Source: Oscillospiraceae bacterium
Lineage (GTDB): Bacteria; Bacillota; Clostridia; Oscillospirales; Oscillospiraceae
Length of the DNA stretch: 46,313 nt
NCBI GenBank assembly: GCA_021771635.1
Contig: JAETOQ010000013.1
Location: 1 to 46,313, forward strand
Direction: 5' to 3'
A model generated the notes under the pieces. It searched no databases. It worked only from the letters and a program-made list of their open reading frames with translations, and was not told the DNA's origin. Positions within the stretch are counted from its first letter, which is position 1. Every line of letters starts with the position of its first letter. Below are positions 8,075 to 15,676 of the stretch, piece after piece. The translations under genes were made by a program, and so were the position numbers.

Positions 8075-9361
8075 ATGGCAACTTCATTCATCGACAAGGC
8101 CCGGATCACCGTCCGGGCCGGTGACGGCGGCAACGGCGTGGTGTCGTTTCACCGGGAAAAATATGTGGCGGCGGGCGGTCCCGACGGCGGCGACGGCGGC
8201 CGGGGCGGCTCTATCATCCTGGTGGTGGACGACAATATGTCCACCCTGATGGACTTCCGCTACAAGCGCAAATACGTGGCACCCAACGGCATGCCCGGCC
8301 AGGGCGCCCGCAAGTCCGGCAAGGACGGGCAGGACCTCATCATCCGCGTCCCCCGGGGCACTCTGGTGCGGGATGCGGAGACCAACGAGATCATCCAGGA
8401 CATGTCCGGCTCGGAGCCTTACGTGCTCTGCAAGGGCGGCCGGGGCGGCTGGGGCAACATGCACTTCGCCACCCCCACCCGGCAGGTGCCCCGCTTCGCC
8501 AAGGCGGGCCTGCCCGGCGAGAGCCATGATGTGATCCTGGAGCTGAAGCTGCTGGCGGACGTGGGCCTGATCGGCTTCCCCAACGTGGGCAAGTCCACCC
8601 TGCTCTCCGTGGTGTCCAAGGCCCAGCCCAAGATCGCCAACTACCACTTCACCACCCTGTATCCCAATCTGGGCGTAGTGTGGGTGGACGAGGGCGTCAG
8701 CTTCGTCATGGCGGATATCCCCGGCATTATCGAGGGCGCCAGCGAGGGCGCCGGCCTGGGCCACGACTTCCTGCGGCACATCGACCGCTGCCGCCTGCTG
8801 GTCCATGTGGTGGACGTCTCCGGCAGTGAGGGCCGTGACCCCGTGGCGGATTTCGACGCCATCAACGAGGAGCTGAGGCAGTACAGCCCCGAGCTGGCGG
8901 TCCGGCCCCAGATCGTGGCCGCCAACAAGGTGGACATCATGGAGGACCCGGAAAATCTGGAAAAGCTCCGGGCCCATGTGGAGGCGCTGGGCTACTCCCT
9001 GTTTGAGATCTCCGCGGCGGCCCACCAGGGCACCCGGGAACTTGTGGGCAAGGTGGCGGAGATGCTGTCCGTCCTCCCCCCCGTCACGGTGTACGAGGCG
9101 GAATATGTGCCCAAGCCCCCTGTGATCGACGCCTCCGCTCCCTTGGATATCCAGCGGGCCGACGATGGCCACACCTGGCTGGTGGAGGGGGCCTGGCTCC
9201 AGCGCCTCATGGGCAATGTCAACTTCGCCGACTACGAGAGCCGGATGTATTTCGACAAGACGCTGCGGGAATCCGGGCTGTTCCAGCAGTTGGAAGAGCT
9301 GGGCATCCAGGACGGCGACACTGTGTCCATGTACAATTTTGAGTTCGAATATCAGCGGTGA
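8075..9361 (+). CDS. obgE: Obg-family GTPase
   Basis: Ribosome-assembly GTPase on the 50S subunit, linked to stress and growth control. The 428-aa product has three parts: the glycine-rich Obg fold (about 1-158, with GGDGGRGGS and GGRGGWGN), the G domain with G1 GFPNVGKST, G3 DIPG in MADIPGIIEGA, G4 NKVD and G5 SAAA, and a C-terminal OCT domain (about 345-428) found in Gram-positive Obg. It normally follows rpmA; here a terminator and a sigma-factor remnant separate them. Confidence 0.97.
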   Translation: MATSFIDKARITVRAGDGGNGVVSFHREKYVAAGGPDGGDGGRGGSIILVVDDNMSTLMDFRYKRKYVAPNGMPGQGARKSGKDGQDLIIRVPRGTLVRDAETNEIIQDMSGSEPYVLCKGGRGGWGNMHFATPTRQVPRFAKAGLPGESHDVILELKLLADVGLIGFPNVGKSTLLSVVSKAQPKIANYHFTTLYPNLGVVWVDEGVSFVMADIPGIIEGASEGAGLGHDFLRHIDRCRLLVHVVDVSGSEGRDPVADFDAINEELRQYSPELAVRPQIVAANKVDIMEDPENLEKLRAHVEALGYSLFEISAAAHQGTRELVGKVAEMLSVLPPVTVYEAEYVPKPPVIDASAPLDIQRADDGHTWLVEGAWLQRLMGNVNFADYESRMYFDKTLRESGLFQQLEELGIQDGDTVSMYNFEFEYQR

Positions 9362-9418
9362 CAAAAAGGCGGCGGGCCAAAAGCCGTGCCTGATAAAGAA
9401 GTTTTCTTTGTCGGGCGG

Positions 9419-9457
9419 CAACCGCATGATACTACGGTGTCATGCGGTTGTCTTTTT
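9419..9457 (+). terminator. Rho-independent terminator of obgE
   Basis: Perfect 11-bp stem CAACCGCATGA/TCATGCGGTTG with a 10-nt loop followed by TCTTTTT. Confidence 0.85.
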
Positions 9458-9646
9458 GCTATACCGGCTAAATTCCGGGAAAAAATCAATCTCGCCAATG
9501 AAGTTATAATGTACGTCAATGCGCTGGACGCGATGGCCGCTGGACTCATCGGGGGGCATGGACAACGATTTTTTCCACAAACTCCCGCAAAAGCGCCGGG
9601 AGCCTTGTATCACCTCGAAGGTAAAAAATACTGACAGCCGGATCAT
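9440..9646 (-). pseudogene. Remnant of a serine recombinase C-terminus
   Basis: Reading the minus strand gives SSGHRVQRIDVHYNFIGEID, the pattern that ends many large serine recombinases of Firmicutes conjugative elements (IxIHYNFIG). Upstream residues no longer match the family and there is no catalytic domain, so it is a fragment. It pairs with a second fragment of the same family at 11232-11483 in the opposite orientation. The rest of 9458-9626 shows nothing else. Confidence 0.55.
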
Positions 9647-9666
9647 AGCTTCCGGCTGTCAGTATT
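9621..9666 (-). terminator. Terminator of the sigma/anti-sigma operon
   Basis: A perfect 16-bp stem (9627-9642 with 9651-9666), 8-nt loop; on the minus strand it is followed by a T-run, 34 nt after the stop of the anti-sigma-like gene. Confidence 0.88.
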
Positions 9667-9699
9667 GTAACCGCTTTTCTCCCAAAAGGGAAGCAAAAT

Positions 9700-10620
9700 T
9701 TACTTATCCAGCGGAGGCAAGTCGTCCCGGGCGGGCTGGGACGACTCCTTGGTCTGGGGCAGATCCTCCGCAGGGCTGACGCCGCCGGGGACGGGCTGCA
9801 CAGCGAAGCCTTTTATTTCATCCTCCGGCAAGCTGCTCAGCTTGTCAGTGAGCGCCCGCACCCGGATGGCGTCCCCCGCCGGATCCAGCTTGGCCAGCTT
9901 GGCCAGGATACTGTCGGGGATGGCCTGCCCGTCGCTGTACAGATCCACCCCCAGGCAGTTGGCGGTCACGTCCACGCCGACGCCGCAGTTCAGCTCCGTG
10001 CCGTCCAGCAGGGCCACCGCCTGCTCCATCAGGCCGTCCAGGTAGGCGTGGCTGTACTTCGCGTCCCGGAACACCACGCCGTCGCCGCACCAGCCCGTGA
10101 TCTCCGCCTCCAGCTCAGGGGTGCGGAGGCCGTCCACGATGGCGACTGTCAGCTGGGACTGGTCGATCCACGCCCCGGCGAACCAGTCGGGGTAGGATGC
10201 CGCGCCCTCGCCGTGCATCCCCATGCCCCGAAGCAGGCGGTCGTACTGGTCGGCGGCGGCTTCATCCACAGGGATGTCCTGGCCGGGGGCGGCGTATTCG
10301 TTGCCGTCAATGTCCGGTTTCCCCTTGTCGCTGCTGACATAGGCCCCGCCGGGAATGGCGTTGGGGGCGGATTCCCCGCCCGCTGGGGCTTTCACATCGT
10401 CCAAAGTAGTCATACCGCCGCCCTCCAGCACGGTGTAGCTGTGTAGGGGCGGGTTGACCGCCCGGTACACGGGGTAGGCCCCCAGCACCAGGGCCGCGCA
10501 GGCAGCGCAGGCCGCCAGGGTTTTCCAGCGGAATTTGGGGCGGATCACCGTGCTGTCCGCCGCCCGGACGTAGTCCTCGTTCACGTCGCCGATCAGTTCC
10601 AAAAGCTCGTAGTTTTTCAT
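9700..10620 (-). CDS. Membrane-anchored anti-sigma-like protein
   Basis: A 306-aa product with a short cytoplasmic N-terminus (about 1-31), one transmembrane segment (about 33-52, KTLAACAACAALVLGAYPVY) and a large extracytoplasmic domain ending in a Pro/Asp-rich tail. This topology and the 4-nt ATGA overlap with the upstream ECF sigma gene argue for the cognate anti-sigma or a co-regulated sensor. There is no zinc-binding anti-sigma (HxxxCxxC) motif. The extracellular domain is not recognised, so the signal is unknown. Confidence 0.65.
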   Translation of the reverse strand: MKNYELLELIGDVNEDYVRAADSTVIRPKFRWKTLAACAACAALVLGAYPVYRAVNPPLHSYTVLEGGGMTTLDDVKAPAGGESAPNAIPGGAYVSSDKGKPDIDGNEYAAPGQDIPVDEAAADQYDRLLRGMGMHGEGAASYPDWFAGAWIDQSQLTVAIVDGLRTPELEAEITGWCGDGVVFRDAKYSHAYLDGLMEQAVALLDGTELNCGVGVDVTANCLGVDLYSDGQAIPDSILAKLAKLDPAGDAIRVRALTDKLSSLPEDEIKGFAVQPVPGGVSPAEDLPQTKESSQPARDDLPPLDK

Positions 10621-11177
10621 ACTTCAAATCCCTCCTGTTCAAGATGGGCGCGCAACTTCACCCGCAGCCGGTGGAGCGTGGTGGTCACGTTGGTGCGGCT
10701 CATGCGGAAGCGTTTGGCAAGCTCCTGCGTTCCGTCTAAATACCAATACCGCCGCAGGAACAGCTTCCGGTCCCGCTCCGGCAGCCCCGCCAAAAAACCG
10801 TCCAGTGCCGCCCGGAACGCCTGCCGGTCCAGCGCACCCTCGGGGGTGTCGCCGCCGGACACCACCTCGCTGAGTTCGTCCAGGGCCAGCGCGACCTGCC
10901 CGCCGCCCCGCTTCTGGGCGGCGTCCGCCCGCCGGACGGACAGCGCCAGGTTGCGGACGATCCGCCCCGCATAGTCCTTCAGCGACCGGGGCCGCTGGGG
11001 CGGGATGGACTGCCAGCACTTCAGCCAGGCGTCGTTGACGCACTCCTCCGCCGCGCCGGGGTCGTTCAAAATGCCGTTGGCGATGGCGAAGCAGTAGGCC
11101 CCGTACTGCCGCTGGGCGGCCTGGATTGCCTTCTCGTCCTGGGCGAGAAACAGCGCAATGATCTGGTTATCGTCCAT
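10617..11177 (-). CDS. ECF-family RNA polymerase sigma factor
   Basis: A 186-aa product with sigma region 2 (about 20-90, EECVNDAWLKCWQSIPP, then ARIVRNLAL-type helix) and region 4 (about 125-180, LPERDRKLFLRRYWYLDGTQELAKRFRMSRTNVTTTLHRLR helix-turn-helix). Start ATG 11177 follows AAAGGAG by 8 nt. It is coupled by an ATGA overlap to the membrane-anchored gene downstream, a standard sigma/anti-sigma layout. The pair lies between two serine-recombinase fragments. Targets are unknown; no autoregulated ECF promoter could be assigned. Confidence 0.88.
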   Translation of the reverse strand: MDDNQIIALFLAQDEKAIQAAQRQYGAYCFAIANGILNDPGAAEECVNDAWLKCWQSIPPQRPRSLKDYAGRIVRNLALSVRRADAAQKRGGGQVALALDELSEVVSGGDTPEGALDRQAFRAALDGFLAGLPERDRKLFLRRYWYLDGTQELAKRFRMSRTNVTTTLHRLRVKLRAHLEQEGFEV

Positions 11178-11231
11178 GGTATCAACTCCTTTGAAAGGCC
11201 CTTCACCTATAAAGACGCGGTTTGAATCGAG

Positions 11232-11483
11232 ATGTCACAGAAGGGAACAAAAAAGTCCAGTTCCAACTACCGGGGCAACCGGGGCACCTGCAATGAAACC
11301 CACTATATCCGGGCCGACTCGTTAGAACAGGTGGTATTGCTGGAACTCAACCGCATGGTCAGCTACCTGAAAAATCATGTGGAGGAATTTGCGGAACTGC
11401 TGGCTCAGAAAACCACCATGGACTATGAGCGGGAGACCCAAAACAGGCGGCAGCAGTTCAAAAAGGACATTGATGATACTTAA
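11232..11483 (+). pseudogene. Internal fragment of a serine recombinase
   Basis: The 83-residue frame GTCNETHYIRADSLEQVVLLEL...EFAELLAQKT matches the region after the zinc ribbon in large serine recombinases (TnpX-type, before the coiled-coil). It lacks the resolvase catalytic domain and the C-terminus. The stretch 11484-11621 beyond it holds no gene; a minus-strand frame here (TYVNSFDSLTSLIITIGGALSI, about 11470-11540) looks weakly like a conjugative-element membrane protein but is too short to call. Confidence 0.7.
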
Positions 11484-11621
11484 CGCCCCGCCAATCGTGA
11501 TAATAAGGGATGTCAGGCTGTCAAAGGAATTGACATAGGTTGCTTTTTCGGTAACTGCCAAGTAAATTTGTGCTTTTAGTCTTGTGCGTTATCGGGCACG
11601 TCCTCAAGGTCCGCCGCTTTT

Positions 11622-12980
11622 TCAGACCTCTGTCCGGGCGGCCAGCCCGACGTATCTCCGCTTTTGATGAAGATACCAGCCCATGCACAGCAGGATCTGC
11701 ACCACGGTGGAGGCCGGTGTGGAGAGGCCCAGGTGGAACAGGGAACCGGGAGACAGCCGGCTCATGAGGAACGCCGCCGGCAGACGAACGCCGATAGCCC
11801 CCGCGAAGCCCTGGAGCATGACAAACACCGTGTTTCCATGGCCGTTGAAGTAGCCGATAAAGCAGAACAGGAAGCTGGTCAGCAGGCAGTCGATGGCATA
11901 GGCCTTCAAGTATTCCCAGGCAGCGGCAATGACCGCCGCATCCTTGGCAAAAAGGCCCGCCAGCAGGTCCCCGTGGAAAAACGCCGCCCAGCCCATCAAC
12001 ACTCCCGCCGCCACAGAGGAAGCAATACCGCACCACAGGGCTTTTCGCGCCCGGTCCTCCCTGTCCGCGCCCACATTCTGGGCCACGAAGGCGGACATGG
12101 ACTGCATGTAGGCGGAGGGCACCAGCATGACGAAGGCGCACAGCTTCTCCGCCACGCCCACGCCGGCGGAGGCGATGGTGCCCATGGAGTTGGCGATGGC
12201 GATGATGGCCAGGAAGGAGAGGTTCACCAGCAGATCCTGGAGGGCCACCGGACTGCCCAGCCGCAGGATCTTGCCGGTCACAGCCCTGTCAAGGCGAAGG
12301 TCCTGGCGTGTCAATGTAAAGGGCAGCTGCTTCCGTCGGATGATCATCAGGGACAGCACCACACTGACCGCCTGGGCAAACACCGTGGCAATGGCGGCTC
12401 CCGCCACGCCCAGGCCAAGCCCTCCCACCAGCAGCAGATCGCCGCCAATATTCAGCACACAGGCGATGAACACGGTGAGCAGCGGCATCTGGGAATCCCC
12501 AAGGCCCCGGAAAATGCTGCCCACCAGGTTGTACGCCACAATGAACAGCGCTCCGGCCGAGCAGATCCGCACATAGGTCACCGCGCCGTCATAGGCGTCC
12601 GCCGGGGCGTGCATGGCCGCGGCGATGGCGGGCGCCGCCGCCAGCATCAGCGCCGTCACCGCCAGGGCCAGCGCGGCAAAGAGGCAGATGCCGCCGCCCA
12701 CGGTCCGCCCCGCTTCCTCCGGTCTGCCCTCGCCCAGCTTCTGTCCCAGCAGCACTGTGATACCCATAGCCAGCCCAGTGATGACAATGGTGATCGTCTG
12801 CATGATCTGACTGCCGGTGGAGACGGCGGAGATGTCCGCCGCCGTGCCGAATCTGCCCACCACCTGCAGATCCACCGCGCCGTACATGGCCTGGAGCAGC
12901 AGGGCCAGCAGCACCGGCAGCGCGAATTTCAAAAGCGCAGGCAGGATCGCTCCCTGTGTAAAATCGTGTTCTTTTCGCAT
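11622..12980 (-). CDS. MATE-family multidrug efflux transporter
   Basis: A 452-aa membrane protein that probably exports cationic drugs or metabolites using a sodium or proton gradient. It shows twelve hydrophobic segments in two homologous halves, with the MATE signatures LPVLLALLLQAMYGAVDLQVVGRF near the N-terminus and the matching SPVALQDLLVNLSFLAIIAIANSMG at the start of the second half. The start is ATG 12980, 7 nt after AGGAGGT. The frame stays open upstream without a stop, including a second plausible start at 13070 (ATG after GGAGGG), and the space between contains a terminator-like hairpin; see the leader feature. Confidence 0.9.
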   Translation of the reverse strand: MRKEHDFTQGAILPALLKFALPVLLALLLQAMYGAVDLQVVGRFGTAADISAVSTGSQIMQTITIVITGLAMGITVLLGQKLGEGRPEEAGRTVGGGICLFAALALAVTALMLAAAPAIAAAMHAPADAYDGAVTYVRICSAGALFIVAYNLVGSIFRGLGDSQMPLLTVFIACVLNIGGDLLLVGGLGLGVAGAAIATVFAQAVSVVLSLMIIRRKQLPFTLTRQDLRLDRAVTGKILRLGSPVALQDLLVNLSFLAIIAIANSMGTIASAGVGVAEKLCAFVMLVPSAYMQSMSAFVAQNVGADREDRARKALWCGIASSVAAGVLMGWAAFFHGDLLAGLFAKDAAVIAAAWEYLKAYAIDCLLTSFLFCFIGYFNGHGNTVFVMLQGFAGAIGVRLPAAFLMSRLSPGSLFHLGLSTPASTVVQILLCMGWYLHQKRRYVGLAARTEV

Positions 12981-13086
12981 AGCACTACCTCCTGTAAAAA
13001 GGGCAAAAAAAAACCGGACAAGACTCCGGGCGGCACCCGGCATCTTATCCAGCTTGATGATTGCGATCATAAGCCCTCCGATGAAC
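12981..13086 (-). promoter_or_regulatory. Attenuator-like leader of the MATE gene with upstream ORF
   Basis: The transcript from the promoter at 13093-13121 contains GGAGGG followed 4 nt later by ATG (13070). That frame runs without a stop straight into the MATE coding sequence, encoding about 30 extra residues including RFFFALF. It overlaps a hairpin at 13013-13047 (GGATAAGA with TCTTGTCC outside, CCGGG with CCCGG inside) followed by a nine-T run, the form of an intrinsic terminator. The true ribosome site AGGAGGT lies after the T-run. Ribosome movement on the leader could decide whether the terminator forms; this is inference. Confidence 0.6.
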
Positions 13087-13092
13087 GTGGCT

Positions 13093-13121
13093 ACTGTAAC
13101 ATATCCCCGCAGGAATGTCAA
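13093..13121 (-). promoter_or_regulatory. Promoter of the MATE gene
   Basis: On the minus strand TTGACA (13121-13116), 17-nt spacer, extended -10 TGT-TACAGT (-10 at 13098-13093). Confidence 0.8.
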
Positions 13122-13239
13122 TGCCGTTAAGCCGCATAATTTTCCCACTTTTATCAGAATATCCAAAAGTCCTTTTATGGTTTGGCAAATGCCTTCCAAA
13201 GGTATACCGCGCCCAAATTCAAGCGCGAAACCGATGACG

Positions 13240-13431
13240 CAGGCAAGTACGCAGGGCGAGTTCCTCCCAGTGAGTACCGGAGGGCTTTTCCCCCGTTACC
13301 AGGGAAAGACGTGTGATGGCACGTCGCTGAGCGGACGCGTGATCGTCAATTTGGGCGGCACCACAGAGGTTTCAGACTTTTGTCCCAAGGGAACCATAGG
13401 AATGGGGCCTTTGGGAACAAAGGCCTTTTTT
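13240..13431 (+). ncRNA. Terminator-bearing structured leader, possibly a T-box remnant
   Basis: The stretch ends in a perfect terminator on the plus strand: GGCCTTTG (13406-13413), loop GGAA, CAAAGGCC (13418-13425), six T. Upstream are GAGTACCGG, CCCCGTTACC, a hairpin GACGTG...GCACGTC, GAGCGGACGCG and GGGCGGCACC (13355-13364), an order that resembles clostridial T-box leaders, where GGNACC pairs with the tRNA end. A segment before the terminator (TTTTGTCCCAAGG) could pair with the terminator's 5' arm. Against this, the invariant T of TGGN is C and Stem I is very short. No intact gene follows; only a 29-codon CDS tail is seen. Confidence 0.35.
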
Positions 13432-13458
13432 GTTTCCCCGGTGGGCCGCGCGGCTTGA

Positions 13459-13545
13459 AGCGCAAGCCTGCCCCTGCTGAACCCCGGCACGGGCGAGTCC
13501 ATGGGCTTTGAGGACCTGCTGGAATATCAAAAGCCTGAGAAATAA
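13459..13545 (+). pseudogene. 3' tail of an unidentified coding sequence
   Basis: The frame LLNPGTGESMGFEDLLEYQK then a TAA has protein-like composition and no start or ribosome site. It may be what is left of the gene once controlled by the leader at 13240-13431. Identity unknown. Confidence 0.3.
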
Positions 13546-13579
13546 ACCGGCCCTGCGTTTCCTTGGGAAGCGCAGGGCT
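13545..13579 (-). terminator. Terminator of the Mbeg1-like gene
   Basis: Stem GCCCTGCG/CGCAGGGC with an inner TTCC/GGAA stem; on the minus strand followed by CGGTTTATTT, just after the stop of the gene at 13586. Confidence 0.65.
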
Positions 13580-13585
13580 GTTGTC

Positions 13586-14749
13586 TTATTGTCCGTTCTT
13601 TTTCAGGCTCCACTTCTTTTTCGGCTTTTTCTCGCTCTCCTGCTGCCAGTCCTCGATGAGCACCTTGAAATTGCTGCGGAACAGGAGCTTGATGGCGTAG
13701 AGCAGGGCGTCCCGGGTGTCCTTGTCCATATCCTTCATGGCCTTGACCATGGCCCCCGCCGCCTTGAAGCTCTCGTCCTTTAAATCGGTCAGCGTCTGGG
13801 CGCCGGAGGCGCTCAGGACCGTGAACAGCCCGTCCACAAACAGCTCCCGCTGTTCCTGGGACATGTGGTGGACCCACTCCTTCAGCACCAGGTCGTTGAG
13901 CCTGCCCTGCCGGGTGACGCTGCGGAGTTTGACGAAGTGGTCCCCCAGCACCTGCCAGGAAAAGCCGTCATGCTGCATCAGCCCCTGCTGGTCGCTGTCC
14001 ACCACGAAGTAGTCCTCCTCGTGCTCCAGGATCATCCCCACCACGGAGGATTTGGGCACGATGGAGACAATGCGGTCCGCCACCCGCTGGTGCTGGGGCA
14101 GGGACAGGATATCATCGTGGAAGCCGGGGCCGTCGTTGGACCAGATGGCGGCGATGCGCCGCTGGACGGCCACCGGACAGAACACGCCGGACCACACCGC
14201 CAGATTGCCGCCCTTGGAGTGGCCGCCCAGACGGAGCTTTTTCCGGGGGAACTGCCTTGCCACGGCCTGCACATACTCCACCGCCATCTTTTGAGCCGGG
14301 ACCTCCGGCACGCAGGCCAGGTGGAAGTCCTCCTTCCAGCCCGCCAGAGTGTCGTCCGTCCCCCGGAAGGAGAGATACAGCCCACCGTCCCCCGTCTCAA
14401 CGGTCAGGGCCGCGAACTGCTCCGCCTTTTCGTTGTCCAGCCAGTCCACGAAGCAGTTGAGCTTCATGTCCCGGAAGCGGTTGGAGTCCGCCATTTTCCG
14501 CAGCATCTCCGGGATGGCGTCCGGCACCAGGACCCCCATGTCGATCTTCTCCCCCTTGGGAAGGCGGGCAAAAAAGGCATCCGCCGCCTGGTGCAGGCCG
14601 ACGCTCTCCCCCTCTCCGGGGGCGGGAACGATGCCCTTGAAGTCCACAAAGACCAGCTCCGCCAAAATCAGGTTGTCCACCTCATTGAATGGCGCCTGCT
14701 CCAGCGTCAGGTCTCCCCGCCAGTCCAGATAATCCAAGAGATTCGCCAT
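13586..14749 (-). CDS. Mbeg1-like (DUF2974) alpha/beta-hydrolase-fold protein
   Basis: A 387-aa probable cytosolic hydrolase. The nucleophile elbow is GGHSKGGNLA with S178, and a lipase-like SFRGTDDTLAGWKEDF block sits about 50 residues earlier, as in class 3 lipases and the Mbeg1-like/DUF2974 family. WSNDGPGF supplies a possible acid residue and the C-terminus is a basic Lys-rich tail. The start is ATG 14749 because the ATG at 14770 lies upstream of the ribosome site AGAGGAGGA. Substrate unknown. Confidence 0.82.
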   Translation of the reverse strand: MANLLDYLDWRGDLTLEQAPFNEVDNLILAELVFVDFKGIVPAPGEGESVGLHQAADAFFARLPKGEKIDMGVLVPDAIPEMLRKMADSNRFRDMKLNCFVDWLDNEKAEQFAALTVETGDGGLYLSFRGTDDTLAGWKEDFHLACVPEVPAQKMAVEYVQAVARQFPRKKLRLGGHSKGGNLAVWSGVFCPVAVQRRIAAIWSNDGPGFHDDILSLPQHQRVADRIVSIVPKSSVVGMILEHEEDYFVVDSDQQGLMQHDGFSWQVLGDHFVKLRSVTRQGRLNDLVLKEWVHHMSQEQRELFVDGLFTVLSASGAQTLTDLKDESFKAAGAMVKAMKDMDKDTRDALLYAIKLLFRSNFKVLIEDWQQESEKKPKKKWSLKKNGQ

Positions 14750-14830
14750 ATGCCATCCTCCTCTGCGCATGCCGTCTGTCGCGATCCCGCCGCGGAAATC
14801 AACCGCGAAGCGGTTTGTTCAGCAGACATT

Positions 14831-14859
14831 ATTATAATCTGCATTTTCTCCACATACAA
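14831..14859 (-). promoter_or_regulatory. Promoter of the Mbeg1-like gene
   Basis: On the minus strand TTGTAT (14859-14854), 17-nt spacer, perfect TATAAT (14836-14831). Confidence 0.75.
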
Positions 14860-14919
14860 GAGGTCTATCCGTGAAATGCCCCTCATAGAATGCATCATCA
14901 CGACCGAGAGGTGGACAAC

Positions 14920-15534
14920 ATGACGACTCAAACCCAAAACGAAGTCCTGCTGGAGGGCCTGGTCCTGGCGGCCCCGGAATGGTCCCACGAAAACCACGGC
15001 ACCCAATTTTACCGCTGTTATCTCCAGGTCCCCCGACTGTCCGGTCAGGCGGACACCCTGCCGGTCCTCCTGCCGGAGAGCCAGGTGCCGCTGGTCTCCG
15101 CCGGAGCCGCCCTGCGTATCCGGGGCCAGCTGCGGTCTTTCAACAACCGCAGCGGCGTGGGCAACCGGCTGGTGCTGACCGTATACGCTCAAGAGTTACA
15201 GCCCGGCCTCGGCGAGGCTGTCAATCAGATCACGCTGTCCGGCGCTCTCTGCAAGCCGCCGGTGTTCCGCCGGACGCCCCTGGGCCGCAGCATCTGCGAC
15301 TTGATGCTGGCCGCCCCCCGCCGGTATGGCCGGGCGGACTATCTGCCGGTCATCGCCTGGGGACAGCTGGCCGTGCAGGTCAGCCGCCTGCAGGTGGGCG
15401 ACTCCCTGACGCTGGAGGGCCGGGTGCAGAGCCGTACATACCGCAAGGTCACGGACACCGGAAGTGAAGAACGTGTGGCCTACGAGGTGTCTATGATGCA
15501 CCTGTTGGCTCCGGAGGAGCCGAACAGTCCGTGA
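14920..15534 (+). CDS. Single-stranded-DNA-binding-like protein with two OB folds
   Basis: A 204-aa product made of two OB-fold halves: residues about 7-90 (VLLEGLVLAAPEWS...YRCYLQVPRLSGQADTLPVLLP...IRGQLRSFNN) and about 100-200 (ITLSGALCKPPVFRRTPLG...CDLMLAAPRRYGRADYLPVIAWGQLA...LEGRVQSRTY). The second half is SSB-like, the first diverged. The C-terminus ends EEPNSP rather than the DDDIPF tip used by replicative SSB for partner binding, so it is probably an accessory ssDNA-binding protein, not the main SSB. Start ATG 14920 follows GAGAGGTGG. Confidence 0.75.
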   Translation: MTTQTQNEVLLEGLVLAAPEWSHENHGTQFYRCYLQVPRLSGQADTLPVLLPESQVPLVSAGAALRIRGQLRSFNNRSGVGNRLVLTVYAQELQPGLGEAVNQITLSGALCKPPVFRRTPLGRSICDLMLAAPRRYGRADYLPVIAWGQLAVQVSRLQVGDSLTLEGRVQSRTYRKVTDTGSEERVAYEVSMMHLLAPEEPNSP

Positions 15535-15557
15535 CCGCCATTTGAACATGGGTATGC

Positions 15558-15592
15558 AGACGTCCGCCATCAGGCGGGCGTCTCTGTTTGTT
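15558..15592 (+). terminator. Terminator after the SSB-like gene
   Basis: An 11-bp stem AGACGTCCGCC/GGCGGGCGTCT (one T-G pair), loop ATCA, then a weak T-rich tail. Confidence 0.7.
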
Positions 15593-15623
15593 CCCCCTTT
15601 GTAACTATTTGTTGCTAAAAAGA

Positions 15624-15652
15624 TTGGATTTTTCCCGGATATCTGGTAAAGT
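15624..15652 (+). promoter_or_regulatory. Promoter of the three-lipoprotein operon
   Basis: TTGGAT (15624-15629), 17-nt spacer, extended -10 TGG-TAAAGT (-10 at 15647-15652). Confidence 0.65.
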
Positions 15653-15676
15653 AAGGACAGAAAGGAGTGCTGCAAC

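Noticed and set aside
9386-9634. Plus-strand 82-codon frame after obgE
   Set aside because: It runs through the obgE terminator and is antisense to the recombinase remnant; there is no ribosome site.
11664-13130. Long plus-strand frame opposite the MATE gene
   Set aside because: His/Gln/Gly-rich composition is typical of a shadow of a GC-rich membrane protein gene; there is no ribosome site or homology.
13296-13502. Minus-strand 68-aa frame (GPIPMVPLGQKSETSVVPPK)
   Set aside because: Antisense to the structured, terminator-bearing leader and lacking a start context; better explained as RNA structure than protein.
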